From assembly GCA_021776465.1 (NCBI GenBank), contig JAJFFU010000095.1:1-40068 (forward strand): a DNA stretch of 40,068 bases, written 5' to 3'. The position numbers were made by a program, and so were the translations under genes. Under the pieces are notes generated by a model. It did not search any database. It saw only the letters and a list, made by a program, of their open reading frames with translations, and was not told the origin of the DNA. This document shows, one piece after another, positions 25,401 through 32,750 of this stretch. The DNA is from Parvularculaceae bacterium (GTDB lineage: Bacteria; Pseudomonadota; Alphaproteobacteria; Caulobacterales; Parvularculaceae). Position 1 is the stretch's first letter. Every line of letters starts with the position of its first letter.

Positions 25401-26774
25401 CTAATATTTACATTCCTCAAATAGCTTCTTCGCATCGCCGCCAAGCTCGTCAAGGAAATGGCGCGCTGTATATTCGCCCATCGTCTCGCCGCTCTTTGCG
25501 ATTTTGACGAGCGGATCGAGATAGGTGGTCTCGTTGTCCATGAGATTACCGGGCCGGGCCCGCGCTTTCAGCCCGCTTCTTGCGATGTCGAGCACCTCAA
25601 GGGCGATGTCTTGAACGCTCCGCCCACCGATCTTTGCCTTGAAGCCCAGCCTCGCTGCATCATCGCGCAGCGCTTCACGTTCATCGCGCGACCAGTCCTT
25701 TGCAATATCCCAGGCGGCCGCCAGCGCAGCGTCATCATACAAGAGTCCGACCCAAATCGCCGGCAGCGCACAGATGCGCGCCCACGGGCCGCCATCGGCG
25801 CCGCGCATTTCCAAAAAGGTCTTGAGGCGCACTTCGGGAAACGCCGTGGACATATGGTCTTCCCAGTCATCCATGGTCGGCTTTTCACCGGGCAGCGCCG
25901 GCAGCGCACCCTTTAAAAAGTCCCGGAAAGATTGTCCCGACGCGTCAATGAACCGCCCATTGCGGCGGACAAAATACATCGGCACATCAAGCAAATAATC
26001 GACATAACGTTCAAACCCGAAACCGTCTTCGAAGACGAAATGCAACAGGCCAGTCCGATCGGGATCAGTGTCGGTCCAGATATGGGCGCGGTAGGACGCA
26101 TGCCCTGACGGCTTTCCTTCCTTGAGCCCGGCATTGGCAAACAGCGCCGTCGCAATCGGCTGCAAGGCCAACGACGTTTTGAACTTCGCGCGCATGTCGG
26201 CTTCGGACGCATAGTCGAGATTGACCTGCACGGTGCAGGTCCGGTGCATCATGTCGAGACCAAGCGATCCGACTTTCGGCATGTAGTTGCGCATGATGTT
26301 GTAGCGCGCTTTTGGCATGCGCGGCGTTTCATCCAGCGTCCAGGTGGGCGCAAACCCCATTCCAAGAAACGCAACGCCCAACGGGTCGCACACTTTTTTA
26401 ACCGCATCGAGATGGCGGTGAACTTCATCGCATGTCTGGTGAATATTTTCGAGCGGCGCGCCGGACAATTCGAACTGGCCGCCGGGCTCCAGAGAAACGC
26501 TGGCGCCCTCGCCTTTCAGGCCGATGGGCAAATCGCCTTCGCGAAGAATTTCCCAGCCCGTTTCTGCCGACAGTTTTTCCAATATGACGCGAATACCCGC
26601 ATCGCCCTCATAGGGGATTGGTCGTAAATTCGTCCGACAGAAGACGAATTTTTCGTGCTCCGTGCCGATCCGCCATTGGTCTTTTGGTTTACAGCCGCTC
26701 GCCAGATAATTGACGAGCTGCGCTTTCGATTCGATCGGCGCCGCATCGCCGGTTGGTTCTTTGCCTGTGGTCAA
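25401..26774 (-). CDS. gshA: Glutamate--cysteine ligase, plant/alphaproteobacterial type
   Basis: GshA catalyses the first and limiting step of glutathione synthesis, joining glutamate and cysteine with ATP. The 457-residue protein belongs to the GCS2 class shared by plants and alphaproteobacteria, which is unrelated in detail to E. coli GshA. Motifs include WRIGTEHEKFVF near the N-terminus, LEPGGQFELSGAPL, FAPTWTLDETPRMPKARYNIM, RTCTVQVNLDY and WEDHMSTAFPEVRLKTFLEMRGADGG (conserved in parts). There is no ATG near the 5' end. TTG 26774 has AGGAG ten bases upstream, which marks it as the start. The C-terminus ends in KKLFEECKY, as in close relatives, with no truncation. Confidence 0.95.
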   Translation of the reverse strand: MTTGKEPTGDAAPIESKAQLVNYLASGCKPKDQWRIGTEHEKFVFCRTNLRPIPYEGDAGIRVILEKLSAETGWEILREGDLPIGLKGEGASVSLEPGGQFELSGAPLENIHQTCDEVHRHLDAVKKVCDPLGVAFLGMGFAPTWTLDETPRMPKARYNIMRNYMPKVGSLGLDMMHRTCTVQVNLDYASEADMRAKFKTSLALQPIATALFANAGLKEGKPSGHASYRAHIWTDTDPDRTGLLHFVFEDGFGFERYVDYLLDVPMYFVRRNGRFIDASGQSFRDFLKGALPALPGEKPTMDDWEDHMSTAFPEVRLKTFLEMRGADGGPWARICALPAIWVGLLYDDAALAAAWDIAKDWSRDEREALRDDAARLGFKAKIGGRSVQDIALEVLDIARSGLKARARPGNLMDNETTYLDPLVKIAKSGETMGEYTARHFLDELGGDAKKLFEECKY

Positions 26775-26875
26775 TGTTTCGTCTCTCCTCGGCGCCCGCC
26801 GAATAATGCAACCGCTCTAAAGCCCATGCGCCGGTCCGCCAAGTCCTGAATGCATCACGCCGACGTTACCATCGG

Positions 26876-27640
26876 TCATCGCCAGTCACCGAGCGCCGCT
26901 TGCCATAGTGTCAGCGCCGCGATCGCCGCCGTGTCGGCGCGTAAGATGCGCGGGCCGAGTGTTACAGGCGTAACGAAAGGTTTTTCGCGCAGCGCCTCGC
27001 GTTCGGCCGGCGAAAAACCGCCTTCCGGTCCGATCAGGATCGCCCATTGATCAGTTTTTTTATCCAACGCCTTTAGCGCCTCTAATGCGGGCGCGGCGCG
27101 GCCCTGATCGCCGCCCCAATCTTTTGTCTCATCGTCGCCGGCTTCGTCGCAGAACATCAAGCGGCGATCTGATGGCCAGTCACCAAGCAGCGCATCGAAT
27201 TTTACGGGCGCATCAATTGGCGGAACGCTCAACCGTTCGCATTGTTCGGCCGCTTCCGTTGCAATCGCCTGAAGGCGTTCGCGATTGATCCGTGTCGCAA
27301 CGGTTCGTTCCGTGATGACCGGCGTCATGGATTTAGCGCCGAGTTCAACCGCTTTTTGAATAATGGTTTCCAGGGGCCCGCGTTTTACCGGTGCAAAATA
27401 CAGCGCCAGGTCGGGCTCTTTCGTTTGCGGGCGCGTTTGCGCGCCGACGGTTGCAAGACCGCCTTTCTTTTTGAGCGCCGTAATTTCAGCGCTGAATTCG
27501 CCGTCCTTTCCATTGAAGAGACGAACGTCGTCGCCTTCAGCGCGGCGCAGCACGTGTTTGAGATAATGCGCTTGATCCACGCCAAGCGGCGTGGCGGCCC
27601 CTTCGGCAAGCGGCGCAGCGATGAACAAACGCGGGATCAC
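26876..27640 (-). CDS. rsmE: 16S rRNA (uracil-1498-N3)-methyltransferase
   Basis: RsmE methylates N3 of U1498 in 16S rRNA late in 30S subunit assembly. The 254-residue length is typical. The N-terminal RNA-binding PUA-like part shows HYLKHVLRRAEGD and LFNGKDGEF. The C-terminal SPOUT (knotted) methyltransferase domain has KAVELGAKSMTPVITERTV, EQCERLSVP, LIGPEGGFSPAEREAL and LGPRILRADTAAIAAL, all signatures of RsmE. Translation starts at GTG 27640 with GGAG six bases before it. The second copy of the dispersed palindrome ends about 12 bp upstream of this start. It is followed on the same strand, after about 100 bp, by gshA. Confidence 0.95.
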   Translation of the reverse strand: MIPRLFIAAPLAEGAATPLGVDQAHYLKHVLRRAEGDDVRLFNGKDGEFSAEITALKKKGGLATVGAQTRPQTKEPDLALYFAPVKRGPLETIIQKAVELGAKSMTPVITERTVATRINRERLQAIATEAAEQCERLSVPPIDAPVKFDALLGDWPSDRRLMFCDEAGDDETKDWGGDQGRAAPALEALKALDKKTDQWAILIGPEGGFSPAEREALREKPFVTPVTLGPRILRADTAAIAALTLWQAALGDWR

Positions 27641-27651
27641 GTCAAACTCCG

Positions 27652-27724
27652 TTTTTCCCGGCCAAAGCCGGGATCCAGTCTTTGCGCCATAATGGATCCC
27701 CGCCTTCGCGGAGATGAGCGGGAA
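27652..27724. repeat. Dispersed palindromic repeat, copy B
   Basis: This unit pairs GCCGGGATCCA (left, about 27667-27677) with TGGATCCCCGC (right, about 27693-27703), with further outer pairing between TTTCCCGG-like and CCTTCGCGG sequences. It aligns along its length to copy A, including the shared TTTTTCC start, ATCCAG, TTTGC, TGGAT and CTTCGCGG...ATGAGCGG blocks. It lies between rsmE (minus) and ubiA (plus), directly upstream of the rsmE ribosome-binding site. Confidence 0.82.
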
Positions 27725-27779
27725 TAGTGTGTTGGATTGTCTGCTTTAGCGCATCTCGGAGTTCAGGTATAACGCGCCC

Positions 27780-28718
27780 ATGAACAATCCCGCCACCTCT
27801 CCATCGACACCGGACGCCGCGCCCGACAATTGGGTGAGCGCCATGCCGGCCGCCGCACAGCCTTATCTCAGGCTTGCGCGGGCCGACCGGCCGATCGGGA
27901 CATGGCTGTTGTTCATTCCCTGCCTGTGGGGATTGGCGATTGCCGCCGCGAACGGACATGCTGGGTTTCACCTTCTCTGGTTTGCCGCGCTGATGGGTAC
28001 TGGGGCGCTGGTAATGCGCGGCGCCGGTTGCGCTTATAACGACATTGTCGATCGGGATTTTGATGGCAAAGTCGAACGCACAGCGTTGCGCCCGATCCCG
28101 TCCGGGCAGATTTCCGTGCGACAGGCTTGGGCTTTTCTTGGCGCACTTTGCCTGACCGGACTTCTTGTTCTTTTGCAGTTCAATCGCTTTACGATCTTTG
28201 TCGGCATCGCATCGCTGGGCCTTGTCGCCGCCTACCCCTTCATGAAACGGATCACTTATTGGCCGCAGGCGTGGCTGGGGCTGACATTTAACTGGGGCGC
28301 CCTTCTCGGTTACGCCGCCGCGACCGGAACTCTTAGCGCCCCGGCATTCGCACTCTATGCGGCGGGCCTTTTCTGGACCCTTGGCTATGACACGATCTAC
28401 GCCCATCAGGACAAGGACGATGACGCGCTGATTGGCGTCAAATCCACGGCGCTGAAATTCGGGTCCACGACAAAATACTGGCTCTCCGGATTTTATGTTT
28501 TGACCATCGCCGGATTTGCGCTGGCCGGACTGCTCATTAAAGCAAGCCCTGTGTACTATATTGCCCTGCTGCCGGCGGCGGCGCATTTCGGCTGGCAGGT
28601 GCGCACGCTCAACGATAGCGATCCTCACAATTGCTTGAAGCGCTTCAAATCTAACCGCGATGCGGGGCTTTTGCTGTTGCTGGCGCCGATTTGTGATCTG
28701 CTGGTTCGTTTCATGTAA
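27780..28718 (+). CDS. ubiA: 4-hydroxybenzoate polyprenyltransferase
   Basis: UbiA attaches the polyprenyl tail to 4-hydroxybenzoate, an early membrane step of ubiquinone synthesis. The 312-residue protein has about eight or nine membrane helices. The first Asp-rich motif is NDIVDRDFD (87-95), followed by ERTALRPIPSG, and the second is DKDDDALIGVKSTAL; both bind the Mg-diphosphate of the prenyl donor. The block QPYLRLARADRPIGTWLLF at residues 27-45 is characteristic of UbiA. About 20 extra Pro/Ala-rich residues precede it. The start is ATG 27780. A different aromatic prenyltransferase (heme O or chlorophyll type) is excluded by these motifs. Confidence 0.95.
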   Translation: MNNPATSPSTPDAAPDNWVSAMPAAAQPYLRLARADRPIGTWLLFIPCLWGLAIAAANGHAGFHLLWFAALMGTGALVMRGAGCAYNDIVDRDFDGKVERTALRPIPSGQISVRQAWAFLGALCLTGLLVLLQFNRFTIFVGIASLGLVAAYPFMKRITYWPQAWLGLTFNWGALLGYAAATGTLSAPAFALYAAGLFWTLGYDTIYAHQDKDDDALIGVKSTALKFGSTTKYWLSGFYVLTIAGFALAGLLIKASPVYYIALLPAAAHFGWQVRTLNDSDPHNCLKRFKSNRDAGLLLLLAPICDLLVRFM

Positions 28719-28769
28719 AGATGCGAAGCTATAGATATGTTGATCCTGTTTGAGTAATGAACGGAAACG

Positions 28770-29303
28770 ATGATGACATTAACGAGACGATCTGTATTGC
28801 ACGCGAGCCTTCGCGCCGGTTTGGGCGTCGGACTGGGCGCCGGCGGCGCTTTGATGATCAATACCGGAACGACAATGGCGAACGAAAAACCAGACCCGGC
28901 GACTATTCCCGATTTTGAGAAATGGCAATTGACCGAAGCAGAGTGGAAGACGCGTTTGCCGTCCGAAGCTTATGCCGTGCTGCGCAAGGAAGCGACGGAA
29001 CGGCCGGGATCGAGCGCGCTCAATAATGAAAAGCGCGACGGCGTCTATGCCTGCGCCGGCTGCGGCTATGATCTGTTTTCCTCCGACACCAAATTTGAGA
29101 GCGGCACAGGCTGGCCCAGTTTCTGGGACTATCTGCCCGGCGCGCTCGGCATCAAGCGCGACTTCAAACTGATTATTCCCCGCACGGAATATCACTGCGC
29201 GCGATGCGGCGGTCATCAGGGCCATGTCTTCAAGGACGGCCCGGCCCCGACGAGATTGCGTTATTGCAATAATGGCGTCGCCCTTTCCTTCAAGCCGGCG
29301 TAA
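28770..29303 (+). CDS. msrB: Exported methionine-R-sulfoxide reductase (MsrB)
   Basis: MsrB reduces methionine-R-sulfoxide in oxidised proteins. The catalytic domain spans about residues 48-175. It has two zinc CxxC pairs (Cys95/Cys98 and Cys143/Cys146), GTGWPSFW, GHVFKDGPAPT and the catalytic Cys166 in RYCNNG. The first 37 residues look like a twin-arginine signal: TRRSVL, then a Gly/Ala-rich hydrophobic stretch, with a probable cut near TMANE. The enzyme should therefore work in the periplasm, possibly folded before export because it binds zinc. Two adjacent ATG codons at 28770 and 28773 are possible starts. The downstream lysozyme gene converges and overlaps the last 14 bp. No MsrA or MsrP is nearby. 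Confidence 0.92.
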   Translation: MMTLTRRSVLHASLRAGLGVGLGAGGALMINTGTTMANEKPDPATIPDFEKWQLTEAEWKTRLPSEAYAVLRKEATERPGSSALNNEKRDGVYACAGCGYDLFSSDTKFESGTGWPSFWDYLPGALGIKRDFKLIIPRTEYHCARCGGHQGHVFKDGPAPTRLRYCNNGVALSFKPA

Positions 29304-29766
29304 GAAACAGCGCGGCTTCCGCGGCCCGCCGTCGCACAAGACCGGGAACAACGATCAATGCGCCGGCGACGGTCGCCTTGTTCCACCATTGAAGCGCCTC
29401 GGCCGCGCCATCGCGGTCGCCATCATTGAGACGACGCAGCGCCGTCGAGCGCGACAGGGCGCCGGTGTTAAATTCAAAACTCACTAACGCATCGAATGCG
29501 TGTTGATTGATCGCCACAGCGACGAGACGCCGGACGGTGTCTTCACGGGGACCGAGATCAGCGCGCAACAGCGCTTCAGCGCATGGCTCGTCGATCACGC
29601 TCACCCGTGAGAACCGGCCATCGCGAAAGCCGGCAGTGTGGCCGTAGCCGATGGTCCAGACGCCGGCGACGTCGCGGTAGGCTTTTGTTGCCAGCCCTTC
29701 CCAGTGCTTGATGAAGTCGACGCCATCGGGGCTTGTTTCCATGTCGTCACCATACGCGCCGATCAC
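29290..29766 (-). CDS. Phage-type lysozyme (GH24 endolysin)
   Basis: This 158-residue protein is a T4-lysozyme-like muramidase that cuts peptidoglycan. The catalytic triad is exact: Glu23 in HWEGL, Asp32 and Thr38, with spacings of 9 and 6 residues as in T4 lysozyme, inside AYRDVAGVWTIGYGHT. ALVSFEFNTGALSRST is the usual helix region of this family. GTG 29766 overlaps the stop of the upstream coiled-coil gene (GTGA), which suggests coupling; ATG 29742 is an alternative. There is no signal peptide, so a holin or other factor must give it access to the wall. It is the last gene of a three-gene cassette with a tail-fibre gene. Its 3' end overlaps the msrB gene tail by 14 bp. Confidence 0.88.
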   Translation of the reverse strand: MIGAYGDDMETSPDGVDFIKHWEGLATKAYRDVAGVWTIGYGHTAGFRDGRFSRVSVIDEPCAEALLRADLGPREDTVRRLVAVAINQHAFDALVSFEFNTGALSRSTALRRLNDGDRDGAAEALQWWNKATVAGALIVVPGLVRRRAAEAALFLTPA

Positions 29767-30167
29767 GACCGGATCGCCGTTATCGCCGCCTTCAGCGCCG
29801 CGATCTCGCGATCACGGTCGGCGCGCTCAAGGGCGCGTTCGGCGCGGTCGCGGATCCGTTCTTCGTGGCATTTCGAACAATCGGAGACGCATTTTTCGAG
29901 ATCGGTTCGTAACGCCGCAATTTGTGTCTGCTGATCTGCAATTGTCGCGCATTGCGCCGCGATGGTTTTGTTTTGCTCGGCCGACATCGCCATGATTTTT
30001 ACCGCGAGGCTTCCTGTCGATGTTGTCTCGCTGACCTTCAGGTCAAAAAATTTGCCGCTGCGCAATTCCAGAAACCGCAGCGCCGCCAGTCCGATCAACA
30101 GCGCAACCATCGCCGAGGCTGCAATCGCTGGCGCTTTGGCGCCGATAGCCTGAAAAACATCCCACAT
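29763..30167 (-). CDS. Small membrane protein with coiled coil, spanin/holin-like
   Basis: I do not recognise a named family. The 134-residue protein has one membrane segment (about 13-33, AIAASAMVALLIGLAALRF), then a short polar part and a long coiled coil rich in Glu, Arg, Asp and Ala (about 60-130). It contains four Cys in a cluster (CVSDCSKC and nearby). The topology resembles an inner-membrane spanin (Rz type) or an accessory lysis protein. Its start shares one base with the stop of the tail-fibre gene (TGATG), and its stop overlaps the lysozyme start, so all three are translationally coupled. A role in lysis is suggested by position; the sequence alone does not prove it. Confidence 0.6.
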   Translation of the reverse strand: MWDVFQAIGAKAPAIAASAMVALLIGLAALRFLELRSGKFFDLKVSETTSTGSLAVKIMAMSAEQNKTIAAQCATIADQQTQIAALRTDLEKCVSDCSKCHEERIRDRAERALERADRDREIAALKAAITAIRS

Positions 30168-31468
30168 CAGCGGCGCTTCAATGCCTCGACTTCATCGGCG
30201 AGTTCCTGCACCGACTTGATCAACAGGGGGATGAACTGATCGTAGCGAAGGCCCTGAACGCTCTGCGCATTGCTCTTGTCAGCGAGGACCCACCCTGCAA
30301 AGTCGCCGGCCCGATGGGCTTTCAGTGACGCGCGCACCTGTTGGGCGCTCAATCCATAATGGGTGCGGACGCCTTCGCGCGGCGCCGTAATCGCCGCGTC
30401 GGAGGCCGGGTCTACACCGACGATGCGGCTGCCGCCGTCCTTGCGCCGATATTTGATGGGTCTAAGGTCGCGAATGAAAGCAAGACCAAGATCGCACGGT
30501 TGCACGTCCCGTTTCGTTCGCTCATCGGACGTGCTGATAGTGCCGGTTGCGGCGTAGACGACGGACCAACGATGCGACGATGTTCCAAGCGATTGGTTGT
30601 TGTCCGTATCGGGACGAAAAACCGACGCTCTCGATATAAAATCGCCGGCTGACGTGCCTATAAGAAAATCATGCGTTGTCGGCCGATACCAGAAAACGTT
30701 GGTGACGCCGCCCGTGTCGGTGTCGACGATATAGCACTCCTGATTTACAGCCGGGTCGGAGGCCCAGAAGCGAAATCCGCCCGCGACTTCGAGGACATAG
30801 CTATTATGCGAGGCTCGAAGGAGCCCCAGATGCCCGGTGTCTTTGTCGACATTGAGCGCATCGCTCCATGACGAACCGTTCGCACTGACTTTGACGTGAA
30901 AGTCGTCGTCGCCGGTTAGGCCAAACTCAGCGCGCCCCGAAAATCCCGTCTGGAAAAGATGCGACGCCGTATCGCCCGCCGTCGCTTTGTTCACTTTGAC
31001 CTGTGCGTCCCCGGAACCGGGCGTCACATCATCATGACTGAATAGGACTGCATCGGATTTAACGCTCAACCGGTTGGTCGCATCGGCCGTGGTGTTTACG
31101 CCGAACTGTACGCTCGCTTCTCCGGCCCCGATTGGCGACCAGGCCACACCGTCAAACACAACCAGACCGACGTCATCTGCAACAAAGGCGCGCATGCCCT
31201 CCACAGGCGCAACCGACACCCATGCGCCGTCCTGATAGAAAGCGATATCCTGCGCCGAATAATTGTCCCACGCGGCGCCGGTTGGCGAGGCCGGCAAAAT
31301 ATAGCCGTCGCCTTCCGCCGGCGCGGCCGGCTGCGCAGCGACAGTTCGCGACCGCACGGACATTTGCACCAGCGCATCAAGCCGGCGGAATGTTTCATTC
31401 ACGGTGACATGTTTTTGCGCCTGACTGGGCGCCACATAAGGTAGGGATAGGCGGGGGCTCTGCTCCAT
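30167..31468 (-). CDS. DUF2793 tail-fibre protein with S74 autocleaving chaperone domain
   Basis: This 433-residue protein joins an N-terminal DUF2793 domain (about 5-113, with LPYVAPSQAQKHVTVNE and FVADDVGLVVFDG), a central beta-rich repeat-like region, and a C-terminal peptidase S74 intramolecular chaperone domain from residue 314. The S74 domain starts with the Ser314-Asp315 site in TSDERTKRD, where such domains cut themselves off after helping fibre trimers fold. It then has DLRPIKYRRK and a C-terminal coiled coil. DUF2793 proteins are common in tail modules of alphaproteobacterial phages and gene transfer agents. AGGAG lies ten bases before ATG 31468. The open frame continues upstream to 32068, but that part overlaps the mscS gene on the other strand and lacks family features. 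Confidence 0.85.
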   Translation of the reverse strand: MEQSPRLSLPYVAPSQAQKHVTVNETFRRLDALVQMSVRSRTVAAQPAAPAEGDGYILPASPTGAAWDNYSAQDIAFYQDGAWVSVAPVEGMRAFVADDVGLVVFDGVAWSPIGAGEASVQFGVNTTADATNRLSVKSDAVLFSHDDVTPGSGDAQVKVNKATAGDTASHLFQTGFSGRAEFGLTGDDDFHVKVSANGSSWSDALNVDKDTGHLGLLRASHNSYVLEVAGGFRFWASDPAVNQECYIVDTDTGGVTNVFWYRPTTHDFLIGTSAGDFISRASVFRPDTDNNQSLGTSSHRWSVVYAATGTISTSDERTKRDVQPCDLGLAFIRDLRPIKYRRKDGGSRIVGVDPASDAAITAPREGVRTHYGLSAQQVRASLKAHRAGDFAGWVLADKSNAQSVQGLRYDQFIPLLIKSVQELADEVEALKRR

Positions 31469-31699
31469 GGGCGAGACACTCCTGAACGCAACAAACGAAA
31501 TCTGCCGAAGAGTATAGGGGCGTATGGAAAAGCGTTGATAACTATCGACCAAATGCGGGATTCGTGCAGATTTTCGCGTGATGCGGGAATTTTCGGGGGT
31601 CGGTGATCGCCTTCCGGTTGCGCCCTTCACGGCGCCAACGAGGTTCGCTATAGCCGGTCCCCCGCACCAGACTTTCAAGCCGAAACTGAGGACATAAAA

Positions 31700-32563
31700 A
31701 TGCAGAATGACGCCGCCGCCGATGGCGCAGTCACCGCCGACTTTGATATCGCCGTTGAATTTCTCCAGGGGCTGATTGAAAAAGCCGCGGCGTTTCTGCC
31801 GAGCGCCATTGGCGCGTTGGTTGTTCTCATTGTCGGTTTGTGGATCGCCGGGCGCATCCGCAAAATTGTGCGCAAGGCGATGCTGCGATCGCCGCGCGTC
31901 GACGAAACCTTGTCGGGCTTTTTGTCGAGCCTTGTCTATTACGGCCTGATCGCACTCGTCATCATCACGACGCTCGGGGTATTCGGCGTACCAACCACAA
32001 GTTTCGCCGCCATCATTGGCGCCGCCGGCCTCGCCATTGGTCTCGCTTTGCAGGGTACGCTCGGCCATGTGGCGTCGGGCGTGATGATGCTCAGCTTCCG
32101 CCCGTTTGACGTTGGCGATTATGTGGAGGCGGCTGGCGTTTCCGGCACCGTCAAGCAGATCGGTTTGTTCACGACCGAAATCGCCACCATCGACAACAAG
32201 ATGATCATCGTGCCGAACGGAAAGATTTTCGAAGACGTCATCACCAATTATGCAGGTTACGAAACGCGCCGTGTCGATTTCGTGTTCGGCGTTTCCTATA
32301 GCGACGACCTCGACAAAGCGATGGACGTTATTCGCCGCGAAGTCGAAAAAGAAACGCGCGCCAAGAAAGACCCCGAGCCGGTGATCGCCGTCGATAATCT
32401 CGGCGAATCCTCCGTCGATATCGTTTGCCGCGTATGGGTCGAGCGCTCGGATTATTTCCCGGTGAAATGGGCGCTGACGAAGTCCGTCAAGGAAGCCTTT
32501 GACGCATCCGGCGTTACGATACCATTCCCGAGCCGGACGGTTTACACGGAAGGCGCTGCGTAA
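31700..32563 (+). CDS. mscS: Small-conductance mechanosensitive channel, MscS family
   Basis: This 287-residue inner-membrane channel opens under membrane tension and releases solutes during osmotic downshock. Three membrane helices are visible, near 30-55, 70-92 and 95-125. The pore helix TM3 has the Gly/Ala pattern of the family (AAIIGAAGLAIGLALQGTLGHVASGVMML). The beta domain follows with FDVGDYVEAAGVSGTVKQIGLFTTEI and the highly conserved VPNGKI. The length matches E. coli MscS. GAGGA lies eight bases before ATG 31700. It stands alone, divergent from the phage-like cassette. Confidence 0.94.
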   Translation: MQNDAAADGAVTADFDIAVEFLQGLIEKAAAFLPSAIGALVVLIVGLWIAGRIRKIVRKAMLRSPRVDETLSGFLSSLVYYGLIALVIITTLGVFGVPTTSFAAIIGAAGLAIGLALQGTLGHVASGVMMLSFRPFDVGDYVEAAGVSGTVKQIGLFTTEIATIDNKMIIVPNGKIFEDVITNYAGYETRRVDFVFGVSYSDDLDKAMDVIRREVEKETRAKKDPEPVIAVDNLGESSVDIVCRVWVERSDYFPVKWALTKSVKEAFDASGVTIPFPSRTVYTEGAA

Positions 32564-32750
32564 TTGGGGTATTTGAGCCTGATATTGAATTGCCGATCAG
32601 CCTGATCGTAAATTGCTGTTGCTCGCCAATCGCGGACATTTGCGACGGACGGACCCGTGTGTCGGATGGCGTAATTGTCGACATCAGCGTATCAAATTGC
32701 AGTGTCGGTTTACGATCATAGACGACACAGCGAAAAGTCAGGGGCTTCGG

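Noticed and set aside
27642-28628. Long open frame on the minus strand opposite ubiA
   Set aside because: It is fully antisense to a clear ubiA, lacks any family motif and is rich in Arg, Gly and Cys, as expected from a shadow frame in GC-rich DNA.
29290-31468. Complete prophage
   Set aside because: No integrase, terminase, capsid, portal or attachment sites are present; only three genes are phage-like.
31469-32068. Upstream extension of the DUF2793 fibre gene
   Set aside because: The added 200 residues overlap mscS on the opposite strand and show no domain; ATG 31468 has a good ribosome-binding site and starts directly at DUF2793.
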